Assembly (NCBI GenBank): GCA_031308135.1
Contig: JAHLJT010009436.1
Coordinates: 159,986,637-160,050,636 of the forward strand
Length of the DNA stretch: 64,000 nt
Direction: 5' to 3'
Source of the DNA: Acheta domesticus
Lineage: Eukaryota; Arthropoda; Insecta; Orthoptera; Gryllidae
The position numbers and the translations under genes are program-made. This document shows, in pieces, positions 24,570-36,219 of the stretch. The notes under the pieces are model-generated. The model was not told where the DNA came from. It did no database searches and saw nothing but the letters and a program-made list of their open reading frames with translations. Within the stretch, counting starts at the first letter, position 1. The number at the start of each line of letters is the position of its first letter.

Positions 24570-25640
24570 TCAGAAACCGACAGAACGATCAAATGCTGGC
24601 AAAAATAAGAAGAGAACAAGAGCCAATGAACTGACCTTCTGCTCGAGTTAGCTGCGTTTGATAAATGCAGTGAAGAATTAGTGGCGCTAATTTGTACAAG
24701 ATGAAGTTTGTGTCGTAGGGCCGTGGAAAAGTAGGGAACGGCGACACGGTCCTCAAGTTGGTGCATCCCCTGGAAATACGGATACTTAAGATAATGCCTT
24801 GAGAAGATTTTGAACGACTTCAGTGAAGAAACCGTCGACCATGGGACATTCTAACTGGACAATTAACTCCAATTGCTGTGGCGTGAAGTTGTAATCTAAA
24901 TTATTATTGCGCAAGGGAAACAATAATCTCACATATCCTATTAATACGAGATTTGTATTAAATATTGAGACCAGAATATACTGGGTGTCGCTTTCGGACA
25001 GATTATAAATACTTTTTATTGCAACATGATCTATAACTTTTGATCTGACGTTTTCATAAAAAATACTACTGTAGTTGAATATGCTAAGAAGAAAAACACT
25101 AGCTCTTGATATATCACAAAAATATAGAATTATAACATTTCACAAAATGAATGTTCTTGAAATTTGGCGCAGAATTAATGTGACTAGATTTGAGGCCAAA
25201 TTTACATTGGAATAATTTTCCTAATACACTTTAGACATCTTTATCTCGTATCTAACTAATAGCTAAACCTTTATCTCGTATCTAACTATCTCTAAACTAA
25301 TCTATATTTTGCCAATTGAAACTGATGTTTGAGTCTAAAAAAACAATTCTGGCTAAAAACGAAAGCTTCAGTTTTCTGTTTTAATTTTTGTCGGTTATAT
25401 AGATTCTATGAGTAGTAATGAGCAAAGTGAGTAATAATATGTCAATTTTTCGGAAAACACTTTGAGAGGATTTTATGCTTGGTCGACATTGAACAAATTG
25501 CGACTTTACGTGTTCCTAGTACGATCATTTCACGATTATCGCGCAACCTTCAATTTGTTCACCTTTCCATCGCATGATTATTGTGTGAGGAGACTGTTAC
25601 TTTTGCCGAGATCGTGCATTCAGTTTTACGTTTCTCACGA
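24570..25640. other. No gene; one short tandem duplication
   Basis: CTTTATCTCGTATCTAACTA occurs at 25239-25258 and again at 25269-25288, a 30-bp tandem duplication. Otherwise nothing recognisable. Confidence 0.5.
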
Positions 25641-25654
25641 TCAAAGATCTTCGA

Positions 25655-26593
25655 TCTCTCTGACATTCCCATCTTTACGTACTCAGAATTAGCCCTTTTT
25701 GCTGATGATACTGCATTCTTCATTAGTCATAAAAATTTAACAACTGCCAAAAATAGACTACAATCCGACCTTCTGCTTCATACAAATTGGACTTCTAAAT
25801 AGCAGATTAAAATTAACATGAATAAATGTCAAGCTAAAATCTTCACACTCTGTAAACCAATCATCCCTGCAGAAATATTAATTCTTGATCAAGCTATACC
25901 CTGGATATCACCCAACACACCTATACTCCTCTTAGACACTAAACTTAATGGAATTCCCATGTTAAAAACATTATACATAAAACTAACACTAAAATTTATA
26001 AATTACACTCCCTCATTAATTATAAATCACCTATAAACATTAACTCAGCAAAATTAATATATACCACAATTATTCGTCCTGCCCTTACTTGTGCTTGCCC
26101 CATCTGGTCCAATGCTGCCAAAACCCATATTAATAAATTACAAATTCTCCAAAATAAATTCATTAGGAAAATATTTCACGCACCCTGGTATATTCCCAAC
26201 TCTCAACTCCATAATGAACTGAAAATTGACACTATCAACTCCCTAATTCGTTCACAAAGCCTTAAATTTTTCAACTCCTTAGATGACTTACAACAGACCC
26301 GCACTTACAATTTAGGTCAAACATATCATTTTCCTCGACGTATACTATCAAAATTTCCTAAAGATATATTTCATCCACCATAATTACTACATTTACAACA
26401 TATTATCCTTCTATTCAAAATCTTTTTACAAACTTCTTTTTTTTTCTTTCATAGCATAACCTTTTCAAAAATTTAATTGTTAATAATTCCTACTACAGGT
26501 TCCAGTGAGTATCAAATCGCCAGTTATTTGTTTGTAATGTCCAAACCCCTGAAAGACAAATATGTCGAACAGGTAGAAATAAATTTAAAAAAA
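25655..26593 (+). mobile_element. 5'-truncated Jockey-type LINE with TSD and poly(A)
   Basis: A 12-bp target duplication AAAGATCTTCGA lies at 25643-25654 and 26594-26605, the right one merging with the poly(A). The truncated element opens in the RT: LSDIP, then ELALFADDTAFF near 25685-25722 with the catalytic FADD, followed by an RLQSDLLLHTNWTSK segment ending in a stop and KINMNKCQAKIF. Past one or more frameshifts, IIRPALTCACPIWSNAAKTH near 26068-26130, LQILQNKFIRKIFHAPWY and an RRILSKFP end near 26350 are the Jockey-clade C-terminus. The 3' UTR ends AATAAATTTAAAAAAAAA. Inactive copy; the TSD shows a target-primed insertion. Confidence 0.87.
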
Positions 26594-26609
26594 AAGATCT
26601 TCGAAACAA

Positions 26610-27170
26610 GCGTGAAGCGGTAAACAATTGAAAGAACCCTAAGGATTATTACATGAAAACTAGCAAATTTCAGAGTTGTTTCATGAACTTCGTTGAAACG
26701 ATTAAAATGATAAAATTTTAAATAGTTATTGGAGATGAAATGATTTTATATAATAAGTATTACTCTATTGAATTAATATGTGACGTAATTTTTCTCACTT
26801 ACTATTTTAGTTTCTTCATTCAAAGATCATTTAAAACAATGTAATTACCCGAAGTGTCTTGTCATATATGCAATTGTTATGAGCTTTTACACACACTACA
26901 CTCCGATTCATGTTTGTAAGATAAAATAATATTTTTAGTGACATCTTGTAATAAATATTATTTTATGGCTTATCAAGAAAGGTCTGTAAGTTCACGAGCT
27001 CGTTCCATGTCGTCCTCTCCATTATAATTTCCTAATTTCTTGTTGTTCTGCTATTTTCTCTCTTCGAATTTTATTGCATGGGTACATGGCGAACATAAAC
27101 GAGGAATGCGATGCTGACTTAGTAAGTTCGAAAGACTTCTGGATTTCCAAAATTAATTGAATGCACTACG
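26610..27170. other. No recognisable gene or element
   Basis: AT-rich sequence without motif-bearing frames. Confidence 0.45.
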
Positions 27171-27185
27171 AGCGAGCGACCTCGC

Positions 27186-27571
27186 GGCCGGCTACTCTGA
27201 TCGATAGTTTTCCGTGGTTTCTCCGATCAACACCAGGTGAATGCCGGAGCAGTACTCTATCAACCGTGACATGGACCGCGCGCAATCTTTCCTTTCTCTT
27301 CCGTGCTCTATCCTTACCCTTTACTTACACACACTACTCTAACATGCACTACGCTACCACACATGCCGGAAGATGGGTTAGAAGCTTATAGAGCTTGTCT
27401 CTGCTGGGGCGGTGCCCAGCTGGTGGGAGATCCCTGGATGGGTAGGTCGGCGCCAGATCTCGCCGTCCCGCGGGGGAGACCACTGCCACCTCCGGAAAAA
27501 ACATACACTAAACTTATGGGACTAATGACTTTAGGCGTTGGCGCCCCGGAATTAGTAACAATCAATCAATA
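27186..27571 (+). mobile_element. SINE S1, head-less copy with TSD
   Basis: A perfect 11-bp target duplication AGCGACCTCGC at 27175-27185 and 27572-27582 bounds a 386-bp copy. It begins inside the body (GGCCGGCTACTCTGATCGAT), so the tRNA promoter is lost by 5' truncation, and ends in GGGACTAATGACTTTAGGCG and ACAATCAATCAATA, the family's AATC-type tail. Truncation at the 5' end with a tail at the 3' end is the mark of LINE-driven reverse transcription. Confidence 0.87.
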
Positions 27572-27599
27572 AGCGACCTCGCACAACACCGGGTGCTAC

Positions 27600-27775
27600 G
27601 TGACCGATGGCGACCGACGAGACGGTTGGTCGCGCGCCGGCCGGTCGCCGCCGGCCGGTCGCCGCTCGCCTGATGGTTCTCGAGATTCGCAAAGCGACGG
27701 TCGCGGCGCGCGACTTCCGGTCTTGGTCCGGCGCTCGCCAGGACACCGAGCGACGGAAGGCGATGTCTCACAGAA
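27600..27775. other. GC-rich segment
   Basis: Repeated GCCGGCCGGTCGCCG motif at 27637-27665. Short frames on both strands, all compositional. Confidence 0.4.
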
Positions 27776-27794
27776 AACAGAAACCTGGTGCTTA

Positions 27795-28002
27795 TAGAGC
27801 GATTTTTCCATAGCTGCCTCTCAAGTCCCGTCTTCATGATTGAATGAATTACGGCATTCCGCGTCTTTCTCGGCCGTGCCGCTAGATGTCGCAAGATCAA
27901 GCTTGATACGGTCGCGATCATGTGACATCTAGTGGCAAGACCGAGAAAGACCTCAATTGCGGACATAGGGGCTTGAGAGACAAAGTTATAAAAATCGCAC
28001 TA
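27795..28002. mobile_element. Foldback MITE, family B, copy 1
   Basis: The ends are TAGAGCGATTTTT and the complement of AAAAATCGCACTA, giving TIR consensus TAGTGCGATTTTT. The arms continue inward as long inverted repeats (CTCTCAAGTCCCGTCTTCAT against the complement of CATAGGGGCTTGAG, and CGTCTTTCTCGGCCGTGCCG against GGCAAGACCGAGAAAGAC). The left flank is TA; the right flank is CA, probably a mutated TA duplication. The second copy is at 45963-46195. Confidence 0.75.
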
Positions 28003-28009
28003 CAGCTGG

Positions 28010-31000
28010 TGTGAGAAATCCACGACTTGCACCAATCTTTACATAGTTTGCTAAAACATTTTGTGATGTAATTTTGATTTTTTGCTTATTTAGGCATTTT
28101 GGGGTGCTGAATACGAATCTGAAGTTTGGAAAACATATTTCCGTTTGTATTTGAGTTATGTAAAAAACATGAAAAAATAAAAAAAAACATTTTCGTCACT
28201 TTTTTGCCAATATCTAAAAATCAATCAAAATTCGGCAGAAACTTACTCTTTACCAAAATATTCTACATGAAATTTCCCACAATTTAGTTCCTTACAACAC
28301 TGTTTCTTACGCACACCGTTTAGGCGTAATTGATACATGAACTTTGGCAAATGTGCGCGTTTCTCTCTCCACTCCACGGGTAACATCTCTTCTCAAGTCG
28401 CTTAATGTGAAATTTATATATAAATAATATAAATGAAGAAATTTTTAGAAATTTCAAGAATAAATTTCAAGATTTATATAAAATTTCAAGAAATTTTTAT
28501 ATAAATTTATATAAAAATATCTTGGGATGATCCTATTAAACATGCTTCCATTAGGTATGTATTTTACGTTCACACTCAAGGTTATTAATTGATCAAAACT
28601 AGCTATGTGAACCGAGAAAACGATTTCTATTAGAGAGTAAACAGTTTAATGCTCTATTACAAATTTCTTAGGGATTATTTTTGTAACATCCTTGCAGATG
28701 GAACTTGTTTTCCTTGTGTGTGGTCAGAAAAAAGGATAGGTAATCATGCTATATTTCCTTCAGCACCTTTGTGTGTTCGTATGAATAATCTATTGCGAAA
28801 GAGATAATATACAATGCATGAAGGTTGAATAATTTTCTAGTAATGTTAACTCGGGAGGAAAAGCCATAAAATACATTGCATCATGTTTTAAAGCTATTTA
28901 TTCCATCTTGAAAGAAATGTTTGCATGTGAATCATGTGACTAATTTGTGTTTCATTCTGAAAATGAATAACATGGTATGGCAGTTGAAGAAGGTGGATGT
29001 GATAAGAGTCACCAAACCAATATCTTATTGTAAAAGAATAGCGAGAACAATTAATGATTGTAATGATCAAGCTCCTATCCAAAGAACATTATTTTTTCTT
29101 GTTTTCTAATAGATTTTCAGAACGTCAGGGAACTCCGATTCAATTCAAATTTGCGCATCATGCTAAGAAGATAATTTCCAAAGGGGCTTCCGCTTATTGG
29201 AGGAAAAGATAACATTTTAGAGATGTGTAAGAGTAGTAGAATATTTCAAATTTAAATTTGATTTTCGTTTTTAAAAACGTTTATTATCAATTTATTAGAA
29301 AGCAATTAAAAATTTCTAATTGTTAACGTTAAATACATATAATTTTATTAGAATTGATGGCGATTTAGAAAATTAGTCGGGCGTAAATAAACGTGATTTC
29401 ATCGAGATTTTCTTTGTGGTTCCATATAGCAAATGTTGAATTTTTAATTTGGTTAACGAATATAATCCTTTCATATATCATGTTTACACGAATTATTCGT
29501 TAACTAAACATCGAATTATCACAGATTTTTGAAGAAACTTGATTATTCAAAAATAAATATAATTATTTCTCACTGCGCTACTTCGTAATAACAATACTTT
29601 CATATCATACATGCTATACACTATGTAATTACGGATGAACGGGGGGACATACGGACGGCATTTTCATTATAAGTCACTTTCTTTGGGGGATATTGTGCCA
29701 TACTAAATTATTTTATTTCCCTCTTCTTTAAGCTTTTATTTGAAGGGAGTTATTGTATGTATGACAATGGCGGCTGGTGCTCCAACAAACTGGGGGTTGT
29801 AGTTCTATCGAATGACTGAAATGTAAAATCAGAACACTAATAAATAATAAAACACGAGCAATGCATGTAAATTAATTAAAACTAAGGTTAATAAAAGTCT
29901 ATGTTGAAAAATTCATAATTTTACAAGTAATGGCTGTGTCAGGTATATTCACCCCCGAAGAACGGGGTTCTGGCTTTGACCATTCAAGTTTTTGTATTAG
30001 TTCTGCATTGAGACAATTGACTGAAATAGAATTTACACAAAACAAAAAAAAATTGCTTCGAATATACGGTGAGAGCACTCCAGCACTTTGCAATAAGCAC
30101 TATTGTTTGGACACGTTTTACACTAGTTCATTTCATGATCTTGGTTGTTATTGGTACTACTAGGGGTGATTATAACGAAATAAAATTATATTATTTCTAA
30201 AATTTCACTATCATGGTATATATTACAATAATGAAAGATCTCCCGCTCACACTCGTATTAACAACGACTCTTGCAACTGACACTGCTGCCGGGAAAACAA
30301 TTGAACACACAACGAACTTTACACAAAGTACTCGTCAAATGTACATTTTGAATTAACAAAACTAACATCAAAGAAAACATAATTCCCCAAATATCGTAAA
30401 TAATGCATTCAATACCTTCCAGAATAGACTGAACTTGTGTACTTTCAATAACATGCGAAATTCATAAAATTAAGCTGCAGCTATTCTAGTGTCAGACGAG
30501 AACGTAAACGCAGTGTTAGAGCCAAGTGCGTGACACGGTGCAATACCTGGAAGAGAAGCAGACGACGAATAGAGTGCCGGTTGGCCGGTCTTTGGTCTCA
30601 AAACTATTTTATGTACATCGATGTTGATGCAATATCTTGTATATAAGTGTCTGAACAATAGTGCTTGAATATCATTAAAAGGCAAATGCATAGTCTTAAC
30701 ATGCAAGAATTTTTTCGATTAACTATGTGTTGTGCAACTTAAGTATGAGCCGCCACTGTTTTAGAACCATCGAAGTCACGACTGCAACACAGTTCATGGA
30801 CTGATTCTCAATCCTCACACTGGCAACTCCTTCGATCTAGAATGATCGGCCACCGCCACCGAATTTATTTAATGCACATGGTAATTTTCATTCCTCATTC
30901 TGTGTATTAATGTGTATCAATCAGCAACCACCTCACCTCTTAGCATATTTAAGGTTATAGAAGTAAGGAGTTCAGTACATTTTAGAACAAACAACAACAG

Positions 31001-31100
31001 ATATCTATGTCTTGTGAAACACTAAAACGAAAGGTTTGCAATATCCTTGTGGAAGTAAAGTGTTGAATACTATGTGGCATAAAACACACAGATATTAGTG
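28010..31100. other. No gene; AT-rich, one low-complexity block
   Basis: 28414-28520 is a run of overlapping ATAAATTT and AATTTCAAGA units. The short frames at 28894-29109 and 29899-30163 are open on both strands and carry no motif. Confidence 0.45.
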
Positions 31101-31199
31101 GCCATTGAAATAAAAGGAGATGAGAAAAGCTTTAAAATGCTCTCTTGAAATACGAAAGGTGAGCTTCTTCGCCCTCCCATCTTATTCGCATAAGTGCCG

Positions 31200-32140
31200 T
31201 GCATGTGCCCGCCCGCGCGTCCTTCCGCGAGGGGTCGGGGGCGGGCGGGCGCAGCGGGGCGCTGCGGGGCGGAGGGGGGCGGGACGGAGGGGGCGGGGCG
31301 GAGGGGGGCGGGGAGGCGCGGGGCGACGCAGTGCGGAGCGTTTCCTGAATAGCTAAATCGGGGTCCTTGGGCGGCGCGGGCGGCCTCGGCCGCCGTGTCA
31401 TTAGCGAAGCGCCCAGCCGCGGCTCGTGGCGCTGGCGAGGGCTGACGGTGGCGGTGACGGTGAAGGCGGCGGGGGAGGCAGCTGCGGTGGGAGTAGAGGG
31501 TGGTGATAGCGCTAGCGGCGGCGGTTGCGGCGGGGATAAAGGCGGTGACGGTGAACGCGGTGGAGGAGGCTGCTCTGGTGGCAATAGAGGGAGCCGCGGC
31601 GGCGTTGAGGGCGGTGATGGTGACAGTTACAGAGGCAGTGGAGGGGCGGAGGCGGTCTCGAGGGCAGAGGTGGTGATGGAGAGGGTGGCGGAGGCAGCGA
31701 GGACGGGTGACGGTGTCGACAGTAGCGGTGGCGGTGGTGGTGGCGTTGACGTGACGCGATGACGGTGAGGACGGTGGAGGTAGACGGGCAGATGCAGCGT
31801 TGAGGGCGGTGACGGTGACGGTGAAGGCGGTGAGGGGGGCAGCTACATTTACGGCAGATGGGGTCCTGGCGACGTAGAGGGCGGTGATGTTGTAGAAGGG
31901 GCGGGTGACGGTGCCGTCGGAAGAGGTGGAGGTTGTGGTGGTAGTGATGGCGATGGTGATGGCGGCGGTGGTGGCAAAGGTGGGGGTAGCGGGAGCGGTG
32001 GGGGTGGGATGGTTGAAGAGAGGGGAGAGGGCGGGCGGAGCAGGAAGCGGCGCGGCGACGGGCGCGGGCGAAAGGAGATGGGACTTTCGGAGGCGGAAGT
32101 GAAGGTTGTGGCTGGGTGATCTGTTGCTCATCCTCTGGGC
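31200..32140. repeat. GC-rich low-complexity island with GGTGAC/GGCGGT units
   Basis: Irregular 6- to 9-bp units such as GGCGGTGACGGTGA recur around 31447, 31549 and 31807. A 353-codon minus-strand frame (31070-32131) and several plus-strand frames overlap it; they encode Thr/Ala/Pro or Gly/Val tracts, have no domain and exist on both strands. It is best treated as noncoding; a CpG-island promoter is possible but unproven. Confidence 0.6.
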
Positions 32141-32159
32141 GCGCGGTTTATTCTTTGGG

Positions 32160-33235
32160 AGATTCTACGTGGATTGGCAGTGGCCACTTACAATACCTCT
32201 TGTGATTACACTTCGTATGTAAGGGAAGGGTGCTTCATAGCATTGGATGCTGTTAAAATCACTATAAATCATTTCTCCTTTTCTCTAAATTCATCTACGT
32301 AACAATATCAGAGTGTCTGTGATTTTAAAATAATTGCCTTTGTACATTCTTGTAGATGTACAAATTTTGTAGCTGTAGCTGTTATAGAACGGGTATAGGT
32401 TAAAAAAATTATTATTTTTCATTTATTTTAAATTTTTTGAAGTTTTCCTGCGCAATTTGATATTTGAATTTTTCAATATCTTGACTAAAAGTATTTTATT
32501 TTATTTTTTTCTAAGTTTTGAAGTTGAGATTCCTTGTGAAGCGAGGAAGAGGCCTTTAAGGCTATAAGAGACAACAGGAGACTGCCTAGTAATTCCTAAT
32601 TTTTAATGCTTAAAATTTTAGAACACTTTTATAACAGCGGGTAGACATGTGCATAACATCTGAAAATATGTAAAGTATGCATAACAAAACGCTCATTCCA
32701 ACTTTATCATAAAATACAAATTTATTACAATCAGTGGGAGAGGATAAAATAAACATTCACTGTGGAGAAGCGAAAAAGGGGGGCCATCTCAACATTTGCG
32801 TTATGAATAAAGGAAAACTGTATGAGACACCTTATTAAGATGGGGGTACAACACCTAGAAATTACAATGATATTTTAAAAAATTGTAAATTTAATGTGAT
32901 AATAAATTTAAAATTATAAAATAGCATCACTCAAAGTTTACATAATATTTATTAGCTCACATACAATCTTTCTTAACATCCAACCGTAACAACCATGCCG
33001 TACTTTGCAAAAAATAACGCGAAACCACATAGAGAGAAACAAAAAGCGTTGGAATCAGCTAATTGCAAATGCGCTTTGAAATACCAACATTCACGAACAA
33101 TTTTGTCAACGCTTTCCTTTCTGAACCTTTAGGAGACCTGAAGAAGGATATTTCTCGCGAATTCTTTTCATTGTTGGAACAATTTATAGCACACTAGGGC
33201 ATTTCCGTAGGTTGTTCGCATTTTTATTTAACCAT
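32160..33235. other. No gene; contains a dispersed repeat also present at 40 kb
   Basis: GCGAAAAAGGGGGGCCATCT near 32769 and the following CAACATTTGCG resemble GCAAAAAAGGGACCACCTCA and GCATTTGCTC near 40090, inside the hAT element at 39391-41134. This region may hold a remnant of the same family. Confidence 0.4.
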
Positions 33236-33244
33236 ACACATGTA

Positions 33245-34350
33245 TATACGTACTTTTATACGTAGTATAGGGAAAGTTATGTAAAGCTGCGCGAAAAAAC
33301 GGCGGATTTTCGGCATAAAAAAACATTACCTGGCTCTGATAACGAAACTAGTGGTGCTACAGAATGGCACAGACTTTCCCGTATTGGCTTTCTATTTTCT
33401 TGGGTCTGGGCTACCTATTTGGAATTGCCACATACTCGTGCCAACTGCCATCTATTGCCAAGTTAAATTTTTTCGACCTTTTATTACTTTTTCGGTTTCT
33501 GAATGGTAGAACGAAAATATTAATTTGATAATATTAGCGAACATTAAAACTTTGTTCTAAATGGCAATTTTCATTGAATAATTTGGAGCCGTTTTAAGAA
33601 AATGGCATTTAATCACTACTAACAATGCAAAATTTGAAGCTCTTTTTCACAGATAATTTACGAGTTTTCAAAACACTTCATTTGAAGCCCTTTAACTTAC
33701 AAATACAATAGTATTTACAAATTTGTTGGTAATGTGCATATTAAGGGTGTGAGAGATCTTTCAAAAAAATTACATTTGTGTAAATTTTGCAAAAACAAGA
33801 AAATACCCGAGAATTAACTTTAGGTTAAAGAGTCCAATTAGCACTATCCGTTCGAAAAGTTTGAAGAAAACATTTTGAGCCATTTTTGAGGAAATGGCGT
33901 TTGAGCGTTTCTGAAATGCGTTTTTGAGAAAATTTTGAAATTGTCCGGGGGGGGGTTCATGTAAAGTACTCCCATATTTTGAAGAAGTTTTCCAAAATCG
34001 GGGTGCCTCGATTGGAATCAAATCGACGGGGCAATATTCATTTTAGAAGAAATCGTACATATGGTTCAGTCGCTTGTGTTGTTCTCAGACTGACAGACGG
34101 ACAGACAGACAGACGGACGGACTGACGTTTTTCTTTCAATTGGTTTTTTCGGTGTGATGGACCCACAAAACAGGGATTCTCGCTACACCACGTGTTAGGG
34201 GATTTTTTTTATTAATTTTGAAACAGGTTTTATCCACTCTTTGTTCTCAGGGCCCGGCAATGGATATTTTTCCACCGAAAATTCGCCATTATTTCGCGCA
34301 GCATTACATAACTTTCCCTATACTACGTATATAGTATAGGTACGTATACG
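33245..34350. mobile_element. TIR element of about 1.1 kb, family T
   Basis: The left end (about 33245-33316) and right end (34262-34350) are inverted repeats over some 65 bp: GTATAGGGAAAGTTATGTAA then GCTGCGCGAAA on the left, and TTTCGCGCAGC then ATTACATAACTTTCCCTATA on the right. The interior has no coding motif; it has a GACA-rich run (34090-34125) followed by a GGACCCACAAAA motif that recurs in related copies. The superfamily is unknown. Confidence 0.65.
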
Positions 34351-36213
34351 GGAAAGTAAAATTCCCCTAACCAGAATCCCTGTTTTGTAACTCCTTGATA
34401 CCGAAAAACCAATTGAAAGCAAAACATCCATCGCCCGTACCGTCCGTCCCCGCCCGTCCGCCCGTATGTCCGGTGTATGTGAACAACACTAGCGCCTAAA
34501 CTATGCGTACGTTTTTTTGAAATTGAAGAAACCCCTGTCCATCTGGCCTAAGTCGAAGCTCTAAGATTTTGAAGAACATTCATTAATTTTTGGAGGTAAT
34601 TTACATGAAGCCCCCCGAACAATTTTCAAATTTTCTCGAAAACGACTTCAAAATTTTTTTCTTTGAATTTCTTTTAAGTGTAGTGTAAAAAACACTTATT
34701 AAAATAACAGTACAGTACCGATTATCACGGTTAAACTTTGAATTTTTATAAAATTGCTAAAGTTTAAATTTTTTCCGTCTTCCTCCATACTATGCAAAGA
34801 TGGAGAGAACGATTTTCCTCAAAACTAAAATTTGTTCCTCCTTAGTAGAGGTTTTTTCATTTAGGTCATGTTACATTTTTTTTGAATAATTTTTTTTAGT
34901 CGTTTTTTGCGCAATTTTTAGTGCAAATATGTGCAATTTTAAAAATTATTACAACAAGATTTTCTCAAAAAACGGATCGAAATGTTTTCTTTAAATTTTT
35001 GGAAGGGATAGTAGTGAATGTACTCTGTGAAATGACATAAATGCCGTATTTCTCTATTCTTTTGTTTTTTCAAAAATTGCAAAAAATGTAATTTTTTTGA
35101 CTTGTCTTTCCCGTCCTTTATATTTACATTATTGGCAATTTGTTCCCATTATTATATAATGAATACATGTGCTTTAAATAATGTCAAGTAAGTTTCTCGA
35201 GAACGCCGCTGTTTTCTGTGAAAACTAGCTCAAAATTGCGCATTTTCAGAAACTCACAACCGCCATTTTCTCAAAATGGCTCCAAATTTTTTTCTCAGTC
35301 TTTCTCAAACGGATAGTGCTAATTGCACTCTTTAATATGACGTAAATATCTTTAATATGACGTAAAGTTCATTTTGAGGTATTTTTTTTGTCTATTTAAA
35401 AATTTCAGTGATGTAATTGTTTGAAAGATTTCTCACACTGTTAATATGCACGTTTCTACAATTTGTGAACACTATTCTATTTGTGACTTAAAGTACTTCA
35501 AATCACTTCAAATAAAGTTTTTTCGAAAACACAAAAAATTCCTGTGAAAAAGATCTTCAAATTTCAAGTAACGATTGAAACGCCATTCTCTTAAAAACGG
35601 CTCTAAAATTTTCAATGAAAGTAGCCATTTAGGATTAGGTTACACTGTTCTTTAATGTTCTTAAATAATATTTCCGTTCTACTATTAAGAAACCGAAAAA
35701 TTAAGAAAATGTTACAAAAAAGTAATTTGGTCAGCGATAGAAGGCAGCTGGTAAGAGTATGTGTCAAATTCGAATTGCTAGCCGAGACCAAAGGAAATAG
35801 AAAACTAATACGGGAAAGTCTGTGCCATTCTGTAGCACCACTAGTTATATTTGTGAGTGTTAGTGCTTCAAATGAAGTTTTTTGAAAACTCAAAACATTT
35901 TCTGTGAAAAAGAGCTTCAAATTTTGGATTTTTAATAGCGATTAATGGCCATTTTCTTAAAAACGGCTAATATTTTTTCAAAGAAATTGCCATTAAGGAA
36001 GAGGTTTTAGTGTCCTTTAATATTCTAAAATCAATATTTCCGTTCTGCCGTTAGGAAATCGAAAAATCAAGAAATGTCAAAAAAATATACTTTGGCGTCG
36101 ATAGATGGCAGCTGGCACGAGTTTGTGGCAATTCTGAATAGCTAACCCAGACCCAAGGAAATAGAAAAACGAATACGTGAAAGTCTGTTGCCATTCTGTG
36201 TCACCACTAGTTA
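34351..36213 (-). mobile_element. Second family-T element, inverted, with internal duplication
   Basis: It starts with the complement of the first copy's right part (CCCCTAACCAGAATCCCTGT) and proceeds backwards through the same blocks. The block near its far end (complement of GGTGCTACAGAATGGCACAG at 33351) appears twice, near 35820 and 36185, because about 345 bp are tandemly duplicated: 35506-35849 and 35866-36212, offset 360 bp. Frames here are noncoding. Confidence 0.65.
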
Positions 36214-36219
36214 ATCGTA

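Noticed and set aside
23300..25000. CGGACACCCTGTA near 23327 and CTGGGTGTCGCTTTCGG near 24981 as a transposon end pair
   Set aside because: They face away from each other, so they cannot bound one element; at most separate fragments.
31070..32131. 353-codon minus-strand frame, the longest in the window
   Set aside because: Thr/Ala/Pro tracts from GC-rich hexamer repeats; other strands and frames are open too; no domain, no start context.
34090..34125. GACA/GACG run as a CRISPR-like or satellite array
   Set aside because: A short degenerate microsatellite that recurs inside family-T elements; no spacer structure.
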